Below are positions 28,560 to 37,886 of a stretch of DNA of 64,000 bases, in pieces (the stretch's first letter is position 1; the number at the start of each line of letters is the position of its first letter). The stretch is from assembly GCA_012295225.1 (NCBI GenBank), contig WMKK01000007.1, forward strand, positions 726,605 to 790,604, in the 5' to 3' direction. The position numbers and the translations under genes are program-made. The DNA comes from Ostreococcus mediterraneus (lineage: Eukaryota; Chlorophyta; Mamiellophyceae; Mamiellales; Bathycoccaceae). The notes beneath the pieces were generated by a model that was not told the origin of the DNA, did not search any database, and worked only from the letters and a program-made list of their open reading frames with translations.

Positions 28560-30662
28560 ATGGCGTCGATGGGTGGTGACGATGGACGACGCGCATCGGT
28601 GGCCAGGACGCCGTCGACGCCGTCGACCAAGGCGTCGTCGTCGTCGTCATCGTACGTTGATGATTTGATGCGCGGGGGTGTGGATTTGTTGGATATCTCT
28701 CGCGGCGGCGCTCGCGGCGGCGCGAACGCGACGCTGAGTGGGATGAAGGCCAAAAGCGCGAGTGGCGTGGGCGATCGCGGTGTGGGCGCGGCGGCGGCGG
28801 CGACGGCGACGGCGACGGGGAGTGGGATGAGTCGAGGCGCGGCGTCGGGGGAGGATCTCGAAGCGTTCTTTGGGTCGACGAAAGCGACGGCGAAGGTGCG
28901 GGGGGCGACGAGTAGTCGCGCGGTGGATGATGATGTGTTCGGGGCGTTTGCGTCGTTTGCGTCGTCGACGGCGACGACGGCGACGGCGACGACGACGACG
29001 ACGTTGAAGAAGAACGCGTCGGCGGCGCCAAAGGATGACTTGGATGATTTCTTTAGCGGGGTAGCCTCGCCGTCGATGACGACGCAGCGTGGACGCGATA
29101 ATGGCACGAGTATGAATGGTGCGACGCGTGTGCCCAGCGCGGGGTCGGACTTGTTTGATTTACTTAGTGGTTCGAGTACGCCGACGGCGTCGACGAGCGT
29201 CGCGGATTTAGCCGATTTCGCGTCTCGAAGCCAATCGCCGCCTGGCGTGGCGAAAACCGTGCCCCCGGCGCATCAGAAGGCGAATTCGAGTGAGGGTCTG
29301 CCGCGTACACATGCGCCGTTGATTTCGCACGCGAGCGATGCGGGCTTGATTGATGGATTGGATGAAATTCTAGGCGAGGTGTCCATCGGCGCGGCGCCGC
29401 CGCCGAAACGTTCGCCGTCGTCTCCGACGCCGAAGCCGCCCGTTAAGGAAACCAAAGCGCCATCTCCGCCGTCGCGCGCGTCGCCTCCGCAGGCGACGCC
29501 TGTGCGCGCGACTCCAGCCCCGGCGGCGCACGCGCGGTCCGGAAGTTTCAACGACGCTGACGCCGACATGAATGAATTTTTTGGCCACACGGCGTCGCAG
29601 GCTCGAGCGAAAGTGGCCGAGGTGGGTGCATCGATGAAAGCAGGCGTGACGCGATTGTTTAAAGCGGCGGTGAAAACTACAGAGAAGTTCACCGCGGAAG
29701 TTTCCGGGAAGGCGCACGCGGAAGGCGCGTCGGTAAAGCCCAAAGCGCCGCCGTCGCCATCCAAAAAGCCGGCGTCTTCACCAGTCAAGGCTCGCGAGCC
29801 GCCGCCGCCGCCGCCGGTTTCGGCGCCAAAGCCTGCGCCCAAGGTAGTTGAGCGTAAAGAAACACCGATAGTGGCGCCGGAACCAAAGCCAGCGCCGAAA
29901 CCAAAGCCAGCGCCGAAACCAGAGCCGGCGCCAAAACCAACGTCCAACGCGTCGTCGGTGGAGGATTTGGATGATTTCTTTAGCGCCGGCGCGAGCGCGA
30001 CGAAACCGGCAGCCAAACCGGCGGCGAGCTCGTCGTTCGATCCCATAGAAGCCATGTTCACGGTGAAGCACTCGAGCGCGACGCAAGGCTCGGCAAACGT
30101 GCCCGCGAGTGGAGTCGTGGATGATGTATTCGGAACCATGGATTCCACGTCTCGCGTCGCATCCACGAAATCCGCGAGCGCCGCATTCGCGTACGCTCCA
30201 GAGGACACTGAGGTGATAGATCCGAACGAGCCTCCCGAACGAGCCGCGCTGCGCAAAGCGCGCCACGAACGCAACCGCGTGCGCATTGAAACCGCGCTCA
30301 AGGAAAAGCGCGCGCGCGAACAAACCATACGTTCAGAACAAAACGAACGTCAAATGCTCAAGGATCTCGTCGGCGCCGACATCGACGAATGGGCCAGTAA
30401 GAATCAACACAACATTCGCACGCTTCTTGCCAACCTCGCCGAAGTGTTGTGGGATGGCCATCGCTACGTCAACCCAACCATGGGAGCGCTCATGTCCCCG
30501 AGCGGCGTCAAGAAGAGCTATCACAAGGCGCTCGTGATTATTCATCCCGACAAGGTGTCGCAATCCGGCGGCGACGCGTCCCAACGCTTCATCGCGGATA
30601 AAGTCTTCGACATCGTCAAGAATGCGTACAAAGAGTTCGAAGCGAAAGAACTGCGAAGATGA
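28560..30662 (+). CDS. Auxilin-like J-domain protein
   Basis: A 700-residue protein. The long N-terminal part is low complexity (Ser/Thr/Ala/Pro) with repeated short DLDDFF and DFFSG elements (VSSPSM flanks; EDLDDFFSAGASA; DMNEFFGHTAS), the sort of motif that binds clathrin or adaptors. The C-terminal ~100 residues form an auxilin-type J domain: ADIDEWASKNQHNIRTLLAN, LAEVLWDGHRYVNP and the Hsp70-stimulating HPD at 662-664, then FDIVKNAYKEFEA. The expected role is recruiting Hsp70 to uncoat clathrin vesicles. A Lys/Pro repeat (KPAPKPKPAPKPEPAPKP) lies near residue 450. I start at MASMGGDDGRR; the upstream frame begins only with GTG. Confidence 0.85.
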   Translation: MASMGGDDGRRASVARTPSTPSTKASSSSSSYVDDLMRGGVDLLDISRGGARGGANATLSGMKAKSASGVGDRGVGAAAAATATATGSGMSRGAASGEDLEAFFGSTKATAKVRGATSSRAVDDDVFGAFASFASSTATTATATTTTTLKKNASAAPKDDLDDFFSGVASPSMTTQRGRDNGTSMNGATRVPSAGSDLFDLLSGSSTPTASTSVADLADFASRSQSPPGVAKTVPPAHQKANSSEGLPRTHAPLISHASDAGLIDGLDEILGEVSIGAAPPPKRSPSSPTPKPPVKETKAPSPPSRASPPQATPVRATPAPAAHARSGSFNDADADMNEFFGHTASQARAKVAEVGASMKAGVTRLFKAAVKTTEKFTAEVSGKAHAEGASVKPKAPPSPSKKPASSPVKAREPPPPPPVSAPKPAPKVVERKETPIVAPEPKPAPKPKPAPKPEPAPKPTSNASSVEDLDDFFSAGASATKPAAKPAASSSFDPIEAMFTVKHSSATQGSANVPASGVVDDVFGTMDSTSRVASTKSASAAFAYAPEDTEVIDPNEPPERAALRKARHERNRVRIETALKEKRAREQTIRSEQNERQMLKDLVGADIDEWASKNQHNIRTLLANLAEVLWDGHRYVNPTMGALMSPSGVKKSYHKALVIIHPDKVSQSGGDASQRFIADKVFDIVKNAYKEFEAKELRR

Positions 30663-30751
30663 CCGGTGTGTGAAGCACACGCATCACTCCTAGGACAACT
30701 TTAGAAGTCGTCATTCGTGTGTATAGAAGAAACAAAACGTCACACTCTGAC

Positions 30752-31825
30752 ATGTCTCGCCGCGCATACGGCGCCGCCATCCTCGTGCCGTTCCGCGAGG
30801 ACGGCACCGGGCGCACGGCGCAACTCGCGACATTGCTCGACGCACTCGCCGCGCTCGAAGGTGTGCCACGGCGCCCGATACTCGTCGTCGTCGCCGAACA
30901 CGCGAGCGATGGCGCTCGGTTCAACCGAGGTGCGTGTCTGAATGCGGCGTTTACCATTGCGCGCGAGCACTACGTGGACGGCGACGGGTGCGCGTACGTA
31001 TGCCATGACGTGGACATGGCGCCTCACGCGAGTTGCGGCGCGCATTACGGCGCGAGCGAACGCGAGAAGGCGGGCGCTGGCGGCGCGTCGGTGACGGTTC
31101 TCGACGCAAAGGGATGCCGTTACTCTAGCGACGGGTGCTTTGGCGGCGTCGCTGTGTACGACGAACGCGCATACATTGCAAGTAATGGGTATCCGAATAC
31201 GTTCTGGGGGTGGGGCGGCGAAGACCACGCGCAGTTTATGCGTTGTCAACGCGCGGGAGTGGATATAAAGCGCGTGTCGGGTGCGGATTTTGATGATTTA
31301 GAAGTTGGCGTCGATGACGTCGCGGCAAAGCTCGCGGTGTTAGACGCCGCGAATGCTCGCATAGGGTCCAAAGATAAGGCAAAATTGCTTCGGGAGAACT
31401 TGCGTTCGTGGGAGGTTGAAGGATTGAATTCGTGCGCGTTTGACGAGCCGTCGCCGCGAGAGACGCTCCGGGACGAAGCGAAGATTTTTGCAGTGAAATG
31501 CGTCGTTAAATTCCGATGTGGGTTACCCAATCACGCGCGTTGCGTGACGTGTGCGCGAGAAGTTCCACTCGCGGAGTTTTCCAAGCGCGTACGTGGGTTG
31601 ATTAACTTTAGCGGGCGGTCGCCGTACGCGCACGATGCTTCGTGTCGCGCCTGCACGTCTTCCATGCCGAGACAACTCGAAGAAGTCGCCAATATTCGAC
31701 GCAACGAAGCGGAGTCCTCGACGAGATTGACGTGTTTACAGTGCGCGGCGACGTTTTCGAGTCGCACGAAATTGTTTAGACATTTAGAAGCGTGCGGTAG
31801 CGGCGCGGTAGACGTAGGCGAATAA
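30752..31825 (+). CDS. GT7-family galactosyltransferase-like protein with C-terminal zinc-binding region
   Basis: A 357-residue protein. Residues 1-170 carry the beta-1,4-galactosyltransferase (GT7) elements: AAILVPFREDG, FNRGACLNAAF, the metal-binding HDVD at 85-88, GCFGGVAVYDE and NGYPNTFWGWGGEDHAQFMR. The C-terminal part is not part of GT7: it has two C-x2-C pairs (CVTC and CRAC, ~35 residues apart) and a terminal C2HC finger (Cys328, Cys331, His344, Cys348; TFSSRTKLFRHLEAC). There is no signal anchor, so a Golgi lumen location is not supported; a cytosolic or nuclear glycosyltransferase is possible. Start at the first ATG; the longer frame begins with GTG. Confidence 0.82.
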   Translation: MSRRAYGAAILVPFREDGTGRTAQLATLLDALAALEGVPRRPILVVVAEHASDGARFNRGACLNAAFTIAREHYVDGDGCAYVCHDVDMAPHASCGAHYGASEREKAGAGGASVTVLDAKGCRYSSDGCFGGVAVYDERAYIASNGYPNTFWGWGGEDHAQFMRCQRAGVDIKRVSGADFDDLEVGVDDVAAKLAVLDAANARIGSKDKAKLLRENLRSWEVEGLNSCAFDEPSPRETLRDEAKIFAVKCVVKFRCGLPNHARCVTCAREVPLAEFSKRVRGLINFSGRSPYAHDASCRACTSSMPRQLEEVANIRRNEAESSTRLTCLQCAATFSSRTKLFRHLEACGSGAVDVGE

Positions 31826-31874
31826 AAATTCGTGTTGTGTATTGTGTATAAATACATTGATGTACATTGATAGA

Positions 31875-33278
31875 TCAGTCGTCGCCAAAGACGACTTTTT
31901 TGCCTTCAGGTTTCACGCCACCACCCCACGCCTGGGCGTCGGCTTTAAGTTTCGCTTGCCAAGACGGATGTAATGGTCCGTCGGCTTCGGTCCGGGGGAC
32001 GTACGATTTTGGTCGCGACGGCTTTGACCCGGCGCGCTTCTTCTGAACGCCATGCTTGGCAAACTTGTTCGCTCCTTGACTACCACTATCATCGGCATCG
32101 GCATCAAACTTTACTTTCTTACCCGCGGGTGGCACGATGAGAGGCGCCTGCGTGCGTTTCGCACGCCAAGACGGATGCATGTTGCGTTCTTCCTCCTCCC
32201 TGGCGCGCGCCTCCGCGCGTTCGCGTTCGCGTTCGGCGATGAGATGCGCGGCGTTGGCGCCAAACTTCGCCACAGCAATCTCGCGACGTTTCCGCTGGCC
32301 CATGCGCTTTTTGACCTTTTTCTTCTTGGGCGCCAAATCTAACTCGTCGGCGTCGCCATTATCGGCACCCTTCTGTTTCGTTGTCTTCTTTGACGATTTC
32401 GCCTCGCGCTTGGCTGCGCGCATTTCCGCCAACGTTTCTTCGCTCAAACTCGCATATCCCGATTCATCGATTTCAGAATCACTCTCCGAGTCACTTTCGC
32501 TACTGTTACGATTATTACCGTCGTCTGCATCGTCGTCTGAGTCGCCGTCGTCCGAATCTTCGCTCGAGGACACGTCTTCGCCCGCCGCTCGTCTCTTCGC
32601 TCTCTCCTCAGCTCGCGCCTTCTCAGCCGCCTTCTTCGCCTCGCGCGCTTCTTTTTCGAGCGCCCACGCGTCTCGTTTCTTTTTGGTTTCGACCGCGCGA
32701 TTCATGCGCTCGGCGATAGCCATGAGACGATCACGTAAGGCGTCGACTTCGCTTCGGACGGCGCTGGACGACGCCAACCGTCTCGCCGCCGCGACGTAAG
32801 CATTTTCACCGTCAACCACGCGTTCGCCCGGCGCACCCGCGGCATCGTCGAATAACGCACGAATAACGTCTTTGCTATCGAATCCATCACCGAGATCGAC
32901 GGTTTCGGTGACGCGTGCGGGTGGCGCCGCCTCAGCCTCGTCAGCCGTCGCGCGCGCCGTCGCCTCCTCGAGCGCCTGGCGCACGCTCTCCTCTACGCGC
33001 TTCGCGCACGCCCGCGCGCACTGCGCGGCTAACACGTCCACATCAACCCCTCGCGTGGCTTTGAGCGCGTCTGCGAGCTTGTCTGCGTCCTCGGGTGAGC
33101 GTAATCGTCGTTTGAGCTTGCCCTCGTCAAAGGTTTTCGCCTTTTTAAAGGCGCGCGCGAGGAGTTTACGGCCGTGATATTCCTTCTTTCCCAGCTCCGT
33201 GGTCACCGTGGACGTGTGCGTGAAGTCGCGCGCGTGGCGTTTCTTCGCCCACTTGGGCCAGTTGTTCGTCGGCGGCAT
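31875..33278 (-). CDS. BUD22-like ribosome biogenesis protein
   Basis: A 467-residue nucleolar-type protein with the BUD22/SRFBP1 layout. It has a basic N-terminus (WPKWAKKRHARDFTHTST, ELGKKEYHGRKLLARAFKKA), a helical middle, and a long acidic/Ser tract (residues ~225-275). It ends in the family's basic segment: HPSWRAKRTQAPLI repeated as LHPSWQAKLKAD, and the terminal GKKVVFGDD, with an earlier GKKVKFD. BUD22 works in early 40S assembly (pre-18S processing). The KKKKVKKRMGQRKRREIA stretch is a strong nuclear/nucleolar signal. The gene is tandem with the tomosyn-like gene and convergent with the GT7 gene. Confidence 0.8.
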   Translation of the reverse strand: MPPTNNWPKWAKKRHARDFTHTSTVTTELGKKEYHGRKLLARAFKKAKTFDEGKLKRRLRSPEDADKLADALKATRGVDVDVLAAQCARACAKRVEESVRQALEEATARATADEAEAAPPARVTETVDLGDGFDSKDVIRALFDDAAGAPGERVVDGENAYVAAARRLASSSAVRSEVDALRDRLMAIAERMNRAVETKKKRDAWALEKEAREAKKAAEKARAEERAKRRAAGEDVSSSEDSDDGDSDDDADDGNNRNSSESDSESDSEIDESGYASLSEETLAEMRAAKREAKSSKKTTKQKGADNGDADELDLAPKKKKVKKRMGQRKRREIAVAKFGANAAHLIAERERERAEARAREEEERNMHPSWRAKRTQAPLIVPPAGKKVKFDADADDSGSQGANKFAKHGVQKKRAGSKPSRPKSYVPRTEADGPLHPSWQAKLKADAQAWGGGVKPEGKKVVFGDD

Positions 33279-33371
33279 AGGCGCGCGTCGTCGACTGCGG
33301 AGTCGTGTGCGTGCGAGTGCACCACTTCGTCGGCGTCGACTGGTACATGTACATTACAACATTACAGCGCG

Positions 33372-36300
33372 CTAAAGCCACGAACGTTCGGATTTCTTGC
33401 GAATTTCAGCGCACATGTCCGCGAACGATGCGGCGTCGCGCTCGAGGGTGGCAGATTTATCTTGAATGCGCGATAACGTCTCGCCGCGTTCGACCAATTT
33501 GTCGCGCGTCTCGAGCATTTGGTCGCGGGTTTGGCTGACGCTGGATGCCGTAGTTGATGACGACGCAGCGGCGTCACTCGCGCGGTACTTTGCGCGAATG
33601 TCGTGTGCAGAACGTTTGACGGGTGCGACGTCGACGTTTGACGATGAACGTAAGGACGATCCCGCGAATAATTCGGCACGCTCGCTCGATTCCAGCGGCT
33701 GCATTTTGCCGTACGGAGACAGAGCGTCGAGTTGCACGTCAGCAAACAACAGCGCGAGGTCCGTGGTCGTGTACGTCGGCTCGTCGCGGCGTTTATGTGA
33801 TGCGTCATCCTTTGTCGGCGTCACCGTGGCGAGCTTTTCGATGGCGACTTTGGCGCGGTCGCGAAGCATGAGCATTCTGTTTCTCAACGGCGTGCCGCCC
33901 GCTGGCGACGCCGACGTCGACGACGGTGTTCCCACCGTCGACGCACGTTTCGACGTCGTCTCCATTGCTATTTCGCAGTTGTTTTCTTCCATCGCGAAAC
34001 GCGCCACGCGCGCGGCTTCGGCGGCAGCGGCGACGTCATCATCGATGACGCGTCCCGCCGCCGGGGCCGAATCGCTCGGAAACGTCTCCAAACGCGCAAT
34101 CGTCGCACCTTCATCGGTAATGACCACGCCTGTTCCATCGTTAGCAAAGGCTGTGAGGTTCGCATTTGACAAAGCGGGCACTGGACCAAACGGCGCACCT
34201 AATGGCGCGAACGACGGCAACGCGTACGCTAGGAGCCGACCGTACGACGTGAGAGCGACGACGCAACATTCGTCCCGGCTGTGCCCGAAATCACCGCCTC
34301 TCACCACCTCTGCGCTCACCAGCGGTTCATCGAGACGTATCTTGCGCAAAGTAAATCGCTCACCGCGAGCGCATCCAAACGCGGAGTATACACGCAGCGC
34401 ATTCACACCGATGGTTGCCACAAGCGCCGTGCGCTTGGGAATCGACGGCGCCGGAACGTCGGATTCATCTTCATCCGTTGACAACACCTTGTCTTCATCG
34501 TCGACGTCGTCATCAACCGTGAATTCGGCAGCTAAAAACGAATATGCAAAGTCTGCCGGCGGAGTGAACCAACCAGCCGACGAAGATGACGAAGAAGAAG
34601 GCGAGCACGCGTCCGCGGGCGAACCATCGAGCTTGAGCAACGCGATTGATAACGCCGCGGTGGGCGATTTTGGGCGCATGGGCGTGCCGATACGCGTACC
34701 CGTGCGTAATGCGTGGAAACGCACACCACTTTCGACGTCGAGCACGGCTAAGACGTCGTCGTCGGGATGTTCAGGCAGAGGCAAGCCGAAACCAAACGCG
34801 GCGATGCCGGCGAGCGCCTGTGAAACGTCAATCTTTGAATTCGAAGACGACAACGCTGATGACGCTGGCGGCGGTGGCGCACTCCATGCCACCGCGCCGC
34901 GATGAAGGTCTATGACTGACACGCCACCTGCTGCGTCGCCTATGGCCACCATCGTCGCGCTCGCGTTCGCGCGCGCGCTCGTTACGCGTCGATTGACGTG
35001 TGTCTCATGTGCAAACGTGCCAATCAGAGTATACACCGATGTCATGCACGAAGATGCCGAGTCGACATCCACGAAGGCGCGCGTGTCTTCAGCGTTGAAT
35101 TGTCGTTCTTCCTCGGCCGATATCGCGGCGTCAACCTCGAGCCGTCGAGCGAAGATGCGTTCGCGGGATTTCGGATGCCGAATGTCGTACGCGCGCATTG
35201 CGTACACCTCAACGCCGCCACTCGCACGTCCGACGACGATGAGCGATCCTCCAGCGTGCACATGGACGCATGTAATTGGAACGCCGTTTGCAAGCACGCT
35301 CCCGCCTGGGATTAATCGTCCGCCGACATCCAAGTACACTAAAAGTCCAGAACCGCTCGACCCGCCCGCGCCGACGAGGACACGCGCACCGGCGCCATCG
35401 ACGGCGCCTGCATCGCTAGCTCCGCCACCGTACACTGGCCATCGACATGAACCACGCCAACCGTGCGCCGCATCTGTAGTCGCTCGCGGGATGTCCAAAC
35501 ACGCCGCATTACTTCGAAACATAAATTCTACTTCGCGAGACGCCGCGCACGCGCTCGGCGCGCACGTCAACGCAAACATGGGACGCGACAACAGTGCTTC
35601 GTGAGGCGGCGATAGCGGCGGCGGCTGGGACTGCTGCACGCCTTCACCACGGTCGAGTTGTTCTCGAACGTCATGCACGTGCACGCGCCCACCTTCGCTC
35701 AATACGGCGATGCATTCCACGACGTCGTCGTCGCGGTCGCACATCGGCGCGGCGTCAATCACGGGCCCAAACCACGCTAAAGCCTTCGCACGCGTGGCAT
35801 CGATGCGATATCCGAACGACGACTCTGCGCGCTTTTCACGCACAAGCGTCAACGCAATCACAGGATCGGGCGCTGCTCGCGGCTCACCACCGACAACCAC
35901 CAAAGCGTTCCTCGTCAGCCGAACGCCGTCGCCGTCGTCGCTCACCACCGTCCGCAACGCTCGAATACCCATCAACGCCGTCCCGCTGTATGACGAATCC
36001 ATTATTTTATAGGGCCAAATTACATCTTGCGCGCGCGTGATTTCATGCGTCACCGTACATCCCATCAATTCCGGTACAGAATGCGCGACGACGCTTCCGT
36101 CGGATCGGCCGCTCGCAAACGTATTCGCGTCCAACCACGTCGCGCACGTCGTCGTCGTCAGCGTTGCGCCGCCATCGTCGTCTCTTACAGCATCGTCGTC
36201 ATTGCCCACGTCGCTTTTCGTCGCCGGTGCGGTGACCGCTACCGATCTTCGCTCGTGTAAATGCCAAATCGCCATTGAGCCATCCGCCCAGGCGATTAAC

Positions 36301-36983
36301 ACGCGCGAGCATTCGTTATTCATTCCGGGTTGTTGCTCAATCGCCACCACGCGCATGCGCGCGCGCGAGGTATCAATCACCCTATGCAACGCCTCTTGAG
36401 CGGTGATGCGATAACTCGGGCGCGCTTTCGCCTGAGTCGTTTGCGATTGCGCGTCGAAACCGACGCGAAGCACCGAAACGTTGCCCAAAGCGTCACCCGC
36501 CAGCGTAAACGCCGTACCTCTTAATGGAGTCACACACGTCACGTCGGCGCCGTCTGCGAGTTCGACGTGATTACACGCGAGTAAACGCAAATCTCGAGCG
36601 TCCCAGGACGCGAGCGTGCCGCCGTCATCGTAGGAGGCGCGATAAATTCGATTCGCGCCTGGGGCGAATTTTGCCTCTGCGCGCGCGCCCACGCCCGAAC
36701 GACACGGGAACAGCGCCTCAAACCCGGCGCTTCCGATCGCCTTTACCCCGTGCTGAGTCGTGAGGAGCATGATGCCCTGATGCTTCACGTGCGTCACCGC
36801 GCTCGTGGATGCATCGCACCCGTAGTGCGCAACGAGTCGTGGCTCGACGTCGACGTCTGCGCGAGCTCCGCGAACGGCGTCCACGTCGATTATCGATAAC
36901 GCCGACGACGACGACGACGACGCGACGGCGATGTGTGCTTCTTTAATGCCATCCGCGACGGTATGTTTTAGTTTACGAAACAT
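33372..36983 (-). CDS. Tomosyn/Lgl-family WD40 protein with R-SNARE-like tail
   Basis: A 1203-residue protein beginning MFRKLKHTVADGIKEAHIAV, followed by WD40-like repeats (PRLVAHYGCDASTSAVTHVK, GIMLLTTQHGVKAIGS, LLVYLDVGGRLIPGGSVLAN, MVAIGDAAGGVSVIDLHRG). It ends with a coiled R-SNARE-like motif (QMLETRDKLVERGETLSRIQ, KSATLERDAASFADMCAEIR). This is the tomosyn/Lgl arrangement, in which the tail occupies Q-SNAREs and limits exocytosis. No membrane anchor follows the SNARE motif, again as in tomosyn. Acidic and Ser-rich loops interrupt the propellers. Start is a clean ATG near the usual family N-terminus. Confidence 0.87.
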   Translation of the reverse strand: MFRKLKHTVADGIKEAHIAVASSSSSSALSIIDVDAVRGARADVDVEPRLVAHYGCDASTSAVTHVKHQGIMLLTTQHGVKAIGSAGFEALFPCRSGVGARAEAKFAPGANRIYRASYDDGGTLASWDARDLRLLACNHVELADGADVTCVTPLRGTAFTLAGDALGNVSVLRVGFDAQSQTTQAKARPSYRITAQEALHRVIDTSRARMRVVAIEQQPGMNNECSRVLIAWADGSMAIWHLHERRSVAVTAPATKSDVGNDDDAVRDDDGGATLTTTTCATWLDANTFASGRSDGSVVAHSVPELMGCTVTHEITRAQDVIWPYKIMDSSYSGTALMGIRALRTVVSDDGDGVRLTRNALVVVGGEPRAAPDPVIALTLVREKRAESSFGYRIDATRAKALAWFGPVIDAAPMCDRDDDVVECIAVLSEGGRVHVHDVREQLDRGEGVQQSQPPPLSPPHEALLSRPMFALTCAPSACAASREVEFMFRSNAACLDIPRATTDAAHGWRGSCRWPVYGGGASDAGAVDGAGARVLVGAGGSSGSGLLVYLDVGGRLIPGGSVLANGVPITCVHVHAGGSLIVVGRASGGVEVYAMRAYDIRHPKSRERIFARRLEVDAAISAEEERQFNAEDTRAFVDVDSASSCMTSVYTLIGTFAHETHVNRRVTSARANASATMVAIGDAAGGVSVIDLHRGAVAWSAPPPPASSALSSSNSKIDVSQALAGIAAFGFGLPLPEHPDDDVLAVLDVESGVRFHALRTGTRIGTPMRPKSPTAALSIALLKLDGSPADACSPSSSSSSSAGWFTPPADFAYSFLAAEFTVDDDVDDEDKVLSTDEDESDVPAPSIPKRTALVATIGVNALRVYSAFGCARGERFTLRKIRLDEPLVSAEVVRGGDFGHSRDECCVVALTSYGRLLAYALPSFAPLGAPFGPVPALSNANLTAFANDGTGVVITDEGATIARLETFPSDSAPAAGRVIDDDVAAAAEAARVARFAMEENNCEIAMETTSKRASTVGTPSSTSASPAGGTPLRNRMLMLRDRAKVAIEKLATVTPTKDDASHKRRDEPTYTTTDLALLFADVQLDALSPYGKMQPLESSERAELFAGSSLRSSSNVDVAPVKRSAHDIRAKYRASDAAASSSTTASSVSQTRDQMLETRDKLVERGETLSRIQDKSATLERDAASFADMCAEIRKKSERSWL

Positions 36984-37079
36984 TTTCTCTCGCGCGCGCG
37001 CGAGGCGCGTTCTAAAGTCTACTTACACATTCTACGCGAGCCAAACCGTCGTCGACTCTACTACTTTTACATTCTTCTG

Positions 37080-37758
37080 CTATGCACCGCCATCGTCGCG
37101 TTGAGGCATGCCATCGCCATCGCAATACCCCGGTCCTTTTCGCCACCGCTTATCGAGCGCATCAATCGCGCAACTCACGCGCGGTTTCCCGAGCTTCGCG
37201 TTGACTTCGTTGTGCCGTTCGCACACCCATCGCGACAACGCCTCGCGCGACTCCACGCGCGGTGGGTTTCTGTCAATGTCCGCGCGCAAATCCGCGCGAC
37301 ACGTTGAACACGGGTATAAATCTCCTAAAGCGTCGAAAAATCGTCGAGCTTGAATCTTGTGCGTCGCCGATGGCGCGTCCTATTCGACGAAAAGACACGC
37401 GAGGTTGAACGCGTCAGAGCGCGCGCGTCGAATGCGCATCGAATGCGTGAACGGTGTTGTCGTCGATGTCGATCAAGCTTTCGTGACGTACGGGGTAATA
37501 CGCCGCCAATGTATGAAACTGGTTCGTGCACGCGAGCGACACGTCGCCGGTCAGTCGCGAGCGCGCGACGCAAAGTCCTCAAAAGTGTCGCACCAGTCCC
37601 CAAGAACTCGTCCCGAGCGAATCAATGTCTAACGGACACGGCGGTGACGACGCCGCGCGAGCGCCGTCGACCGCGTGCAGGGCGTCGCGCATGGCGGTGA
37701 ACATTTCGCTCTTGCGCGCGCACGCGCCATCGGTGCACTCCGCCGCGGGAGGTGGCAT
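37080..37758 (-). CDS. ERV1: ERV1/ALR FAD-linked sulfhydryl oxidase (three exons)
   Basis: Exons on the minus strand: 37594-37758, 37492-37518 and 37080-37379, giving 163 residues. Exon 1 ends CPLDIDSLGTSSWGL, the 27-nt exon 2 encodes FHTLAAYYP, and exon 3 begins DAPSATHKIQARRFFDALGD. Together they give the uninterrupted ALR core SSWGLFHTLAAYYPDAPS, followed by the redox motif LYPCSTCRADLRADI, then NPPRVESREALSRWVCERHN and EVNAKLGKPR. The enzyme reoxidises Mia40 in the mitochondrial intermembrane space, passing electrons to FAD and cytochrome c. Extra cysteines in the N-terminus (CTDGAC, PPCP) could serve as the shuttle pair. Both introns are GT-AG, in frame and have CTGAC. ATG at 37758 is 128 bp from the divergent RCC1-like gene. 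Confidence 0.88.
37380..37491 (-). other. Intron 2 of ERV1 gene (112 nt)
   Basis: Donor GTACGT, acceptor ATAG, CTGAC branch signal at 37413-37417 on the minus strand. Phase 0. Joins AAYYP to DAPSATHK; an in-frame stop lies within the intron. Confidence 0.88.
37519..37593 (-). other. Intron 1 of ERV1 gene (75 nt)
   Basis: Donor GTGCGA, acceptor CCAG, CTGAC branch signal at 37550-37554 on the minus strand. Phase 0. Joins SSWGL to FHTLAAYYP. Confidence 0.87.
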
Positions 37759-37886
37759 GATGAGACGAGACAATCAATGTCGCGCGTGCGCACCAATGGC
37801 GTGAGAGCGCGACGCGCAGGCGTGACGACGACGACGACGCGACGCGACGCGGGTGAGCGACGACGCGCATAATCGACGCGAGCATC

